Assembly: GCA_035771165.1 (NCBI GenBank)
Contig: JAWNZC010000337.1
Span: forward strand, 6,911,501 to 6,975,500
Source: Paragorgia papillata
Lineage: Eukaryota; Cnidaria; Anthozoa; Scleralcyonacea; Coralliidae
Length of the DNA: 64,000 nucleotides
Direction of reading: 5' to 3'
Shown here: one piece after another, positions 47,301 through 60,400 of the stretch
Layout of the letters: each line of letters starts with the position of its first letter
Numbering within the stretch: the first letter of the stretch is position 1
Made by a program: the position numbers and the translations under genes
The notes under the pieces: model-generated
What the model saw: only the letters and a program-made list of their open reading frames with translations
What the model was told of the DNA's origin: nothing
Database searches by the model: none

Positions 47301-50300
47301 AAATTTGTAGCGTGGTTTCGGTACAGACCCTTTTAATAAGTATAGAATACGTAATTTTCACCCTTTGTCGTCAATTTCTTTTCAATTTTTTCTTTTTTCT
47401 TCTTTTCAATTTCGTTTATTGTCTTAGCTTTTGTATATTTTCAATAGAATTCAAAAGGCTGAAAATGACGTCAATGGCGGAAAATGACGTACACTGCACT
47501 TATTAAAAGGGTCCATAGATGAAATGATAGGAAAATGCTCAATGTTGAAGAACCCCACTTTTTACAATAATTTCCTCCACTAGCTCTACAGCATATATTT
47601 TATTTCGGAAAATTAAAATATCGTACGTTTTCGTTGTTGCGGCTTCATCTGGGAAAATGTTTGTCAAATGTTATTTTCGTCAAAGTTTCTTCCATTGTGT
47701 GTTGCCACTAAATAGTTTATATATAGGTGGATTTAAAATATCAAATATTTTCCCAGTCAGTATAAACTTATGAATGATTTTTAAGATAACAAAACGAAAT
47801 CAAACGTTAGCCAAAACAAAATGGTTTACTGGCAGCTGTATTTTCTAAACAAGTTCGGTGACCCCAATTTTTGTTGTTGGTTTTTTCATATAAGTATATC
47901 AAAAACTTTAAAGGTCAACTATACCTTTTGAGGTTATATATATTTTCAAAGCAGTTATCATCTAATTTCGCAAAATTGAAGAAAAAAATGAATTTGGAGT
48001 AAAAGCGCATGACTTACTGGGGGGAGATTCTAAGTACCTCTTGATGCACGACCGAGTTGTTTAGAAGAATGGGTACTACATATTCGGTGACGTCATACCG
48101 GTAAGTTGCTATAATTACCGCAGAAATATTCCAATGTTCGAGCTTTGGTTTGCCACCTATTTACTCATGCAAATACGTGTATTAGCATTATTTTGGGGCA
48201 TTTTAAGGTATATCTTCTTCACACTCTGTCAACGAGTCTTCTTAAAATTTTGTATTTGGGTGAGTTTTGCGATATTTAAAGTAGAAGGTGATATAGATAA
48301 AGCTACGGAAGCAGATCTAATTTCGCAAAAGCAAAACTACAGTTCTGACGAACAATGTATATCCAGGCTTCTGTCAAATCAATAACTCAATAGTTAGAAC
48401 TAAAACTCAATAGTTTTGTCTTATCAAGACAAAAATGAATCGTACCCTTCTTCCCCTCCATACTAGGCGTAGTGTTTTTTTCTTGCGAAAACCCGTTGTA
48501 CTGCTGTACCGTTTGGTAAGCTAAAATATCATAGCCATTCTTGATAAGTCGTGGAGTCGAACTTGTGGCCGGGTATCTTTTCGAAAAACTCTCCTAGTTA
48601 GCATGTTGACAATGTTGTAGCCTTTTGCCGAAGCGAGCTCTATTTTACCGGTATGACGTCACAAGTTTGCTAGTGCCAGGCTACTTTTCAACGCGGTCGT
48701 TGTTTAAATATGGTTCAGAAAAATGGCCAAAACTCGATCTTTGACAGAACATAAAAACAGAACCGAGTGACCGATTTTAATTTTTTCTTCGGTTTTGGAA
48801 TAAACGTTTTCGAATTTAACAGAAAATATAATAACCTCAAAAGGTATAGTTGACCTTTAAGACTGGGAAGTTCCAGTAAATTTTTATTTCACTGGGAAGA
48901 ATTACTGAGGATAATTTTATACTGACGCTGTGTCTTTAAGAATAAATATACTAATTATTATGGTGATGGATAGACTTAATAGCTTTGAAGTATAAGCTAT
49001 TTCAACTGGAAGCGATACAAATGTTAATGTTAATAATTCTTAACTTACTATGGATTCGTATTAACTCGTCGAGATTAGGGAAAAGAAGACTGCGAATGTC
49101 ATCGTATTCTATTTTCGCTTTCATCCAAGGTTTGTAGAAAACCTAAAAAAAATATTTTCCAACATAAGATTCTCGTTTTGCAATGACCTATTGTTCATTG
49201 TTGAAAAAGATGATGGAGAAAAGTATAAGAATAAGAGAAAATATAAGAAGAGGAGAGAAAAAAAAAACAAGAAAGAGAAAGGTAATAAATTTGATTTCAA
49301 ATAGATATTGGCGTTTCAACATGTCATGACCGCTTGCCTGGAACATATTTCCTTTGCGTTGGAAGTTGGATTTTATCAGTTGTTTTGAGGGGGAGGGGGG
49401 TTGGAGGCAGTGATACAAAACAAACGTACATTATTAGACGAATGATTTAGTTTACTGTACATATTATACCTTATGCAAAACCTTTAGTGTTCTAACATGG
49501 GTTCTTTCCGTGTGAATAAGTTCTAAAAAGGAATGCAAGTAATCACTAGCAAGCCAGGTATGTTCTGGTATGTGTCGCGTTTCTGTTGTCGTCGTCACTG
49601 TCGTTCTCGTTCTAGCAATAATGACTTACCGTTTATTAATTCTAGTCGTTTTCGTTCTTTGCCTTTTAGAGTACTATAGATCTAAAAAATTGCAATTTAA
49701 AAATTCTGCTTTAGAAACTAAACCAAACTAAACTAACTTATATTTATACTGGATAACTCTATCAGTTATATCTAAATTGTTATCCCTAGAGGTCCAGTAA
49801 GGACCATCCCTCATTGGTCGAGTGTTACTACAGTACTACAGGAGGAAACCGGAGTACCCGGGGGAAACCTGTGGTGTTTGGTAGAGTCAAACTTGAAGCA
49901 CTCTTCTAACATGCGGCGAAGGTGAAATTTTCAATCAGATAATTGTTTTTCAAAGGATGAGTGTCCAGCTAATGCATTGCGCGCTCACAACCTTGCTCGC
50001 GGCCATTTTTCGGGCCACGAAATTCAACAAGTGAAGCAATCCCTCGATATCTGAGCAATCCTTGTGGTAAATTACTCAATTTATGTTTTTCGTGAGAGCA
50101 AAGATGATTTAGTAAGTAGTTAATGTCATATTTTTGATAATATTTGATTACACTCAGAGGGCCGTGGAGTTGTATTTCGAGACAAGTATTCGTCGATCGG
50201 CGTTTCTTACAAAACCAAACGAAGGACAGACAACAGATCGTAACTAAACGTAGACACTAAATTAGATGCCATTTAATAAGAGCTAGCTAGACTAAAGTTT

Positions 50301-51895
50301 TTTCATTTCAGTAAGAGCATTCATATACTGCTGTTAGTTGTTTACAAGAGGAACACCTGTTGGATTGCATCTTCGATTAGGATTTGTTTTGATTAGGCGC
50401 TCTTGCTCTCTGGCGTTTAATTTTCAAATGCAATACTGCAATTTATCGCAGTGTTTTGTTTGTAGTTGTAGGCTCCTTTCCCTTCGAATAGGCTACAGTA
50501 ACACAAGAGTGAAAACCATCCAAATATTTTTGAGTTCTCAGACAAAGACAAATGTCAATTTCACGCGGAGCGTCAAAAGTATTAATATATTTCTCTTCGA
50601 CACGTGTAGTTTCCTAGGAAAGCCTATAAGATCCTTTTATTCCCTATATATATTCTATGATATGAGCAGACGAACAGAAATACGTCAGAAACGTGGAGCG
50701 TGTATACAGCATACAGAAGTGTTATCACTGTTATGCACAGTCTGTAAAGTGCGAAATATGTACTTGAAAGGCCGTTGTAATCAAAGCCGTTGCGAATAGA
50801 ACACGCTGACAGATTCGTGGAGTGTCGTTTATAATTATTTTCGACAAATTCAGAGTCAGACATCGCTAGCGCTAGAAATCGATTCAAACGACTTTTGGAA
50901 GCTTATAATATCATGAGAAACTTAATATATTTTCCCGTATGAAAACAAAAACACAAGCGCGCAATGCATTAGCTGTACACTCATCCTTTAACAATTATTC
51001 ACCGAAGTGGAGGTGAATAGTGCTCGATATTCGCCGAAAAAAATCCGATAAGCGGCGAGGTGAATATCTACACAATTCACCGAGACTGAGGTGAATATTT
51101 GTTTTAGTAAATACCTCATAAATGAAATAACAAGTTTAACATTCTTATATTTTTCGGTATTTTCATACAAGCTGTGTCTTTACAACTTTTGAATATATTA
51201 ATGGCTATAAAATTGTACAGAAACATACCTGTGGACACTCTACTACTTAATTTTGTTGACTTTTCTCGTTAGTCTACTACATCAGCCTTGTTTATCAACA
51301 AAATCTCCTGCTTCGGTAAACAAAGCAAAATTGGCCGCCATTTTGTTTTGCCCGCAGGTGAATAGTGCAGGATATCCCCAGCTAGAGGAACCAATCAGAT
51401 TGCGTGAAAAGCACTATTCACCTGCGAGGTATATGCTAAATATATATATATATATATATATATATTCAGCCAAAGAGCCAGCTCTGGACATCAGTTCCAA
51501 GGAATTAGATATAGTCATCAAGTAGGAACGATTAAAAAACTTTTCGGGCACTGCCCTTCTTCAGAATGTTCAAATGAGATGTGCTATCCAGAGCACTTAT
51601 ATGCAAAACAAAGCTAATTAAAATTCAAAATAATAATTACATAATAAAATCACGTAAGTTTAGTCCTTTAGGAGTAAAACTAAAAGGCCACGAGGGTCTT
51701 GCAGATGTATCTGTAAATATTATTGACAAGACAAGAGGACTAAACTTCCGTGATTTTATTATGTAATTATTATTTTGAATTTTAATTAGCTTTGTTTTGT
51801 ATATAAGTGCTCTGGATAATACATCTCATTTGAACATTCTGAAGAAGGCAGTGCCCGAAACGTTAATAAAAGTTTTTTAATCGTTCCTACTTGAT

Positions 51896-51926
<31 letters not shown>

Positions 51927-54381
51927 AGATGGCTGCCACTACTTGTGCCCCGGAAATGAGAGTAAGCCGATCAAGACCCTTCAAAATAAATCCTCGATGA
52001 TTTCAAAGAGTATTTTAACACTTTGATTTACAGAGATTTAGGCATTTTTCTTTCTACCTTTGAATCAATAATATCCTTAATACTTGGCATTTCATTTGGA
52101 ACGTCTAAATCAGAATCCTATAAAAACAAAAATTAAAAAAAATAAAGAAAGAAAGAAAGAATAGAGTTAAGGAAAGGAAACTGATGTGTAGTGTAGTCTA
52201 TGATACAGCGTAGCGGATGTGAGCGAAGTGGATAAGAATATATTGAAGTGAAGTGGACGAACTAGATTTTTGGCATACACAATGCCGTATGCTGAAGACA
52301 CAAAAGAAGAAATACAACTTTCTAATATTTGTCACAGTTACTCAGCACCTACCGTTTCTTCATCTTCTTGTTGAGCAGACAAAGGATGAAATTGACCAAA
52401 AAAGATAAAAAAAATAAATTAGCGAAAACTACAAGGAACTAGAGAGTTGGAATAATAATCGTGGGAGAGCAACCCCGAGTGACGAACCCGGGTGAGTAGA
52501 AAAAAACTCGACTCGACCGCGGCTGGGGTTCGAATCCGCGATCTTCGGTTTACTAGTCCGACGCTCTACCGACAAAGCTGCACGGTCAAGTTGGGAACAG
52601 GTCGTGGAATGACGGAATGCTTTCAGAACATTTTAGTTTCTTCAATATCGAGAAATGAACTCTTCATCTTACGTTATTGATATAATAAGTGAATCAATTA
52701 CTATTAATATTAATCAATTTAAGAAATGGCTCATGGTTTAGCGTGCTCCATCGAGTTATGGATGCACGCGGGAAATTGGGAGAGCACGAAAAAATCGTAT
52801 ATTTATTTTCATCGCCATTTATTTTATAACATAGCATTAAATCCTTTCACAAGCCGGCGAATCGTTTTGGTTGTTGTGTTTTTCTACTTTCCTAGCCAAG
52901 TCTTTTTGTTCACTAAAATCCAACCAAAAGGACAGTTTAAACTCGGTTACCCAGACCCAGTTTATGTCTTCTGGGTCGTTGTTCTTTATTACTCAATAAA
53001 ATTAAATGACTCTAAAATTAAATGATATTTTGATAATATAAAAGGCCATTAAAAAGGCCATTTAAAACTGTTTTGTTTTGAAACTTTTTCCCGCGCTTTT
53101 TTGCCGTGCTCCATCGAGTTATGGAGTAATGGAGCACGCACGACAGCCAATCAAAAACGTTGCTATATCAAAGCTATGTTATAAAATATATTAGCTCAGC
53201 CGGTAGAGCATCGGACTAGTAAACCTATGGTCGCGGGTTCGAATCCCAGCCGCGAGTTTTTCTCTACTCCCCCCGTGTGGTTCGTCACCCGGAGTAGCAC
53301 CTAATATCAATAACCTAGAGAATTGTTTAGCAAGCAAAGACACAACGTATTGGTAAAAAGCAATATAATTTCTTTAATGATTCATGAAAGCAAAAAGTAA
53401 CCAAGAAGAGAGACCTACCACTTTCAGCGTACGTCTGGTCGGTAGGTCTATAAAAAGAATAATACCGTACCAAATGTTTAGACAAGAAAATGTTGATAAA
53501 TCTCGCCGCAAGAAAGAAAAATTCTTTATCCAGGACTACATATAGGACTTACCTGGTAACACCAGGGATAAAAAGAGACGGCGATATAACTTCTGTCCTA
53601 GAACGCATCTTATTACGTGTTCGTTGTACATACTCGCTCTAAAAAGACATAAGCTTACGTTCAACGTTTAATAAATATAGAACAGAAATAAACAACAAGC
53701 TATAATTGGTGCAGCCATAAATGTTGAAATAGAGCTACACAGAGGCAAAGGACCAACGACATCAGTAATATCTTGACAAGAAGCAACGGCATAGCTTGGC
53801 AGTGGACCTTTATTTGAGCTTCTCATATTCATCTGCGATGAGAAAACCTTGAAACGGCTAATGAAATACTATCTCGATACCTCTAAACCCTAAATACCCC
53901 TTTAGCATTTTAATATGGTTCAACACCAGATAGTTTTACTCGTCACTGAGAGGTGGCTACTGTATGGTAGAAAAAAAGTTAAGATATAACATTCTGACCC
54001 AAAATAACGAACGTATAGAAATATTTCAACAATATGGAAAAATAATGATTGCTGGTTATAGCGCTCCTAAATTTTGCGCCATTGAAAATTAATCACCATC
54101 AATTATTATTTATACATAGATCACATACAAGAAAATTTGGCCAGGAAATAAATATTCCATTAATGTACTTATAAAACGAAAATCAAGTCTGCCTTAAAAT
54201 GCAAAGTAACATCTTTTGAAGTTTTTCGTTACATTGCTTCGTTGTTAAAATATTTCAAGTTGTTTGATATGGAAAATAATAAATATAATAATAATAAAAT
54301 CTTGACGTCACACGTGGATAAGGAGTTATCGGAGGAAGTTATTTATCTTTATTATTACCCCCGCCAGGTTATGTATTCACC

Positions 54382-54466
<85 letters not shown>

Positions 54467-57400
54467 CCGTCCGTCCGTCTGTCGCCAGGATATCTCACAA
54501 AGTACTGTACAGGTATATATCTCTCCCATAAGTCATTATGTACATGTGACATTGAAATGTTTAATTGGCATCTCCAATAACCTAAATTATCTCAATAACG
54601 AAGCAAGGAAACCAAAAACAGCAAAAGATATTACTCTGTCATTTTAAGTGTTCTTTCAAATAAGACAGACTTAATTTTCGTTTCGTAGAACTTTAAAGGG
54701 GCAGTAAGACGCCAAAATTGTCTTTCTCAATATTTATTTAGAAGTGTTTTCAAAATAAGAAAGAATAGCCTCTTCGCTTGTTCAATTTCGGAAATATTCT
54801 CAAAAGAAGGGTGGATTTGCAACCCCAGAAGCCGCCTGGATCCGCCACTGATTTAAGGTAATTCCTCAGTAATTCTTCCAGAAATGAAAAGCTGCTGAAA
54901 CTCGCCAGATATATAGAATTACGTCAAACAAAGATCCAACCTCGTCCCCAAAGCGTTCGTGCGAGAGAACGCCCTGGCAAAAGCTGGATTTTGGCCGAAG
55001 CACGTTAAGAAATTTTTCTATACATTTAGAATACCCTGGCACGCTGAGAAAATGTTCCAAATATATTAGAATACTTTGTCACGTGATCTCTAGCCTTTGC
55101 TGGGGTGTTCTCTCGCCTCTCCGCATCTTCTCGTGAACGCTCTGGGGACGAGCTTACCATAAAGCAAAGCAAGCTTTAGGAACTATACCGAGCAACAACT
55201 AACCTTAGTTATCACACTTGAAGACCGACTAACATGAACGTTACTGTTTTTTCCAGGCTAGAAAATAAGGTGGATTAATTTAGTTTGCAATGCGAGCTAC
55301 TTGATTTAAACACTCGACTTCACATTCTTCGTCTTCACTTTCATTTTCATTTTCAGACGAAACAAACTCTGTGATATATAATGATTTTAACGCTTACGTA
55401 CCACCTCAAACAAGGAAACGGGCCTATATAAATAAGGAAAAAATATCTTAAGCTTTAAAGCAAGCTTAATTACATATATACAAGAGATAATTCGTCAATA
55501 ATAAATATAAAAACGAATTCTCAGTATAATCACCTTGAAATAAAGTTGTGAGAAAACACTTTCAAAACTAAGCGTTTGTAACATTTAATATCAACAGAGT
55601 AACAATATCAAGTGATATATAGTGAATATGTATATATTGCTTGTATAATATAACCAGCCTTAGTTTCTTATATATTCACTGTAAATCACTCGTTCTTGTC
55701 ACTCCAATGTTTCCGCATCTGGCGACAACGCGTTATACTTTCTTTGTGTTAAATTAGGTTTCAACCATGTGTTATTTCGTGGCTTGATTTCGTGTATTAT
55801 TGGATTTCGTTTACTTAATGATAAACTTTACTGTTGATATTAGACCTAAAGATTTTCAACTTCCTGTCTCAAGGAAGGCAGAACGTAAATAAAAGACGCC
55901 TTGATTAGCCTTCGAAAAAAGACTACTATTCAAAGCTATTTTCCCACCATCTGCTTTTGGTGTAATTTACTCCCATCGTTTTTCTTTGCCCGTAAAACAG
56001 TTTGCAATTCCTACACAACGACTGCAGAATTCAATAAAGTAAAGTGCTGCGTAGGCATGCAGTGTTTTGGATAGAGCAAAGGGAAAATGGAGTAAACTGC
56101 CGAGTAAACTTAGTTTTGATAACGAAATAATGACGTTTCGAGCCGATGAACAATATGTCGTTGTCCCCAATATGTCCGCCGCTACTATATGTCGTACTGT
56201 ATAACAACACTAAACATGCACTCGTCGACTTCAAATTGCTCCTATAGTATTTCTCAAGCTTTCACTATCGCACATATATATGAATGAATGATATATGTGA
56301 GAAATAATGACATGGTTCAACCCATGAGAATTATGTAAAAATACTATTACAAGAAGGGAATCAAGAAGACTCACCTTTCTTGGTCCTCCTCCACCTCTAA
56401 TTTTCTAAAATAGAAGTATAATCGTAATTCAGTTTGACATCATCAAGTACGATGAACGCATTAACTGACAAAAGGAAAACTTCGAACCTAAAGTCTGCGA
56501 ATTCAGAAAGCATTTCTAGACTATACCAAAAGCAAGAAAGGTTATTTTAGAGGACACAGCGCTCCAACTATAAGGGAAATTCAACATATATAGTCCACAA
56601 GGTTAATCTGCTTGCTTTATTCCATATAACTAAATAACTGTCCTACACAAGCGTTTTGGCCACATTAGGCACGTAAACTTGTCTGAGAGTGGTTTCTGAA
56701 TAATACATATACCGTTCAGAATTCCTGTCTTAAAACGTTTCCAAGTAACAAAGTGTTTCATAAGCGCAAATCAGTTACTCAAGTAGCATGGCCAGTTAAA
56801 CAAAATACGACATAACCAAAACATATAGAATGCAATCGATAAGCAGAACTTGTAAAACTGTTCATTATTTTAGTGCATATATTCTTGAAACTGATGTTGC
56901 TAAGTTACAAGAGCTGAATCCCAGCCACAAATGAGACCCACGTAGAATTAATGTCGAAAGTTCGCCCACTTATAATATAAGCACCGCAGTCAAGCGAGTA
57001 AAAAACCCTGACATTTCCTTTCCTTTGAAAAAAAATCATATTTATACCTTGAATCAGCGTCAATGAAGATATGGTCTGGAAACTCGGCAAACTTCAAAGC
57101 GCCTATAATAGATCTTATTCCAAAATGGCCGCCGGATTAAAATTCTTGTATATACATATAAATTAGACTCTATTAACTCATTTTCATGTGGGAAATTCTA
57201 AAGAATTTTAACTTTAAAACAAGGTCATAAGGGCTAATTTATATGCACATAAAAGAATTATAAAGTGTCCGCCATTTTGGAATAAGGTCTATGAGCGGCG
57301 ATTTTACGTTGACACGTGCACAAACTTCTGTTTTTCGCTTATTGACATTTAATAGACCACCCTACCAACTCCTCAACATCACAAAAAAACAAGATCATCC

Positions 57401-60400
57401 AACACTGACTGCGACAAATATCAAACCAAAAAATCTAATATTTCGACCAACCCGAAATGCAACGCAGCTGGAAGCCTTATGAACCCACCATCGTGTTGCT
57501 TTTAGTAGATATCATAGTAAATTAATGTATTTAATGTGAGTTGTTTATCGTTATGTATTTTTAAATTAACTGTTAAATCGCACTAGTTTTGGGGCCGCAG
57601 TAATTTGGCACTAGCTGTTACGGTTACCCAGCCTATTGTCTTGATGTCTGTATTTACGTTTGTAATGTGTATGGCAAAGTTATTAAAATAAATTAATACA
57701 TTAAATAACACGGTCGAGCGATTGGACCTAAACGCTGCTATTGGGTGATTGCTTCATTATACCAAAAATACATTGTCCTCACCGTGCACACGTTTGTATA
57801 AACGTGAACAAAACAAGGCTTTCTCTGAGTTTCCAGACCATCTTTGAATAGACTATATGCTTGAATTATACCTATTACGAGATATTCGATCGCTAAAAGA
57901 GACAAATATAACTCGTACGTTTCAAATTTCCAAAACTCTCAATGGCCATAAGATTTTCTTCGCTAATAAGAAAAGTATCATATTAATTTTCTGATTGGTT
58001 ACAAACTTTTACACTAGCTGGTTGGTTTTCCGTCGTCTATTGGTCAGCGATTTTCCGTCAAGTGTCGTCGCCAGCAACGGTGGTTTGTCGGCAATGAAGG
58101 CAAACTCGCTTTTCAACTTTAGAGCTTCATTATGAACGAGACCTAGTCCTACAGGGCTGTGCGGTGCCTATTGATCCCGCATAAGCGAACTCATGGACAG
58201 GTAACGGCACCGGCAAGAACTACACGGTACGAAACACGTTTATATTGTAAACTATGGATACTTTTGACAAAGAAAGTGCATTGTGAAGTGTTTGCCAGCG
58301 ACAACGTATTAATATACAGTCATCGCTATATCGGTACCGGTTCTCATCAATCTCAGTACTCATTCGTTCTTTTCCAATGCATGCGTCACAACTCGTGTAA
58401 AAAAATAGGTACGCAGTATTTACCATGACGTAATCTACACGAAGCCGTTCTTGGCGATTGGCCAAAAGCCCTGTTTCTAACACTCGACTGAAAACATGGT
58501 TAGAGGGCTATTTTAAGCCTCAATTTTTTGGTGTTAAATATCTGAGCTGCAAACTTCAGAACTAAAGCTGAATATTAATCGGATTGGGAAATACATGTAC
58601 GAGTCACCTAACAACTATGGAGAATTTATGAACCTTTAAGACCAAGTTTTTACACAAATCAGCCTAACCCTGATTGTCCTCGGCCAACAGAACCCAAGAT
58701 ATGTCACACATGCAATCCTTTTCAATCTCCCTTTAATCTTGTACTTCTTTTATGTTTTTACATAATTTATATAACAGTTATTGTGCGATTTTATGCAATT
58801 TTTGTTTCTGTAAGAATTACTTAAAGTAGGGTCCACGACATAGTTCATAATTAGTCGCGTTAAGCCAAATGCTAAAACATTTTGAAAAGTTAATTTCGTA
58901 TGAAGCAAAACTCATTGAGATATGAAAATTGTAATTAGTTTTATTTTGCCGCGAAATTGTAATTGGCATTGACAAGTTTTGAGATCAAAAGTCAAACAAC
59001 AAGGTCTGCTTTAGGAGGCTAGCAAAGCAATTAGGTATTCAATTTCATTCTCACAACAAAGTTTTCTCGTTATATCACGCTGGCGCGATGTCTCTTCAGT
59101 CGAAGTCGATGTCTTCGAGAAGAAACTCAAATCCTTTTAGTTCCAGAAGGAAAAGGCGGTAAAAATACGAAACAGCTTAGTTTTTGAATCAAGAAGCCGA
59201 AACTACTGGCTGAAAGCAACCTTGGTTTGTCGTATTCGCAAAATACACAATGGCTCTGTGTAAATTTCAGTTGATTGCTTTGAAACTCAACACGCAGTTG
59301 CATTTTTCGCAACGCACCATTCTATGATGTGACGTAATATTAAGACAAAGGAGAAATCTGGCACTTTTAGCAAGTTAAAAAACAAAATCATCTTACCCAG
59401 GCAACGTTTGTGTCGGAACACCTTCAAATGACTTTCTCTTATACTCATCTAAAAAGTGGAAATATATAATGATAATACCGCAATTTTATTGATTAACAAT
59501 TAATCTTTAAGTTAAAAATCTACATTTAAACTTTCAAATTCAAACTGTTGGCCTTCTTTACAAACTAAAACATGATGGCCATATTCAAAACCGCTCTTGT
59601 GAGACTTCACCTTACACAAACTATGCGATTTTAAGTCTGGTTCACATTTGTGAAATAAGCACAAGCACGTGCAGCGACGTACGCAAGCGAAGTAAGCACT
59701 TCATGGTCAATTCAATTCTCTGTACTTACCAAGGGTGTAACTAGCTACCAAGTGCCAACTGCGCTTGCACGTATATATATGTCGTTGATTTTATGCTTAT
59801 TTTTGCAAGTGTGAACCAGGCTATAAATAAAACTAACAGATCAAATTCCTATACAAAGCACTTCAATATTTTTGTTTATAATTTATTAGTGTAAACATTT
59901 GAGCAGTGTTCAAAATGACAGTCGCAGTAATACGGCGGTCCCATCAACTGTAGTAGTCACAGCGGATATATACTATACGATCAATGTCTAAAATCGTTGA
60001 GACAATAAACATCGTTCAACATCAATATGTACGCAATCTCTCCCTCCCGGCCCGCTTTACAATGTTGTCTAATGAAACAAGTTAACATTTGTGAAATTCA
60101 GCGTAAGCATATACCACTTTCATAAAGGTCTTCACTTTAAATATTCCTTTATGTGCATCTAAATGAGTCTTCCTAGCCTCGTTGTAAAGCAAAGATTATT
60201 TTTTGAATTGCAGACACACAAACGAGGCCTAAAAGGCTTCTTAAGATGCACATAAAAGAATATTCAAATTAATCGCTATGATGAAAGTGGTGTATGGTAT
60301 ACACATTGAACAGGGGGTCGGAGGAGTTACAAAACCGAAAAATGAACCTAAGACATGCACGTGGAGCAAGCTTGTACTTGATCTGGTGACATTATTCAGT

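Larger units (their letters stand above)
47123..48915. mobile_element. 'GGTAATTCCTCAG' MITE copy 3 with two nested insertions
   Basis: It starts TTAAGGCAATTCCTCAG and ends AATTACTGAGGATAATT. It is collinear with copy 2 but interrupted at 47326-47513 and at 47912-48856 by two other elements. It lies in a RhoGEF DH intron. Confidence 0.8.

Noticed and set aside
50338..50799. 153-residue plus-strand frame
   Set aside because: No domain, no conserved motif, within a RhoGEF intron, and partly overlapping degenerate repeats.
53188..53260. Functional tRNA-Thr (AGT)
   Set aside because: No acceptor stem and a mismatched T stem; the same unit followed by the same body at 52461-52612 shows a SINE.
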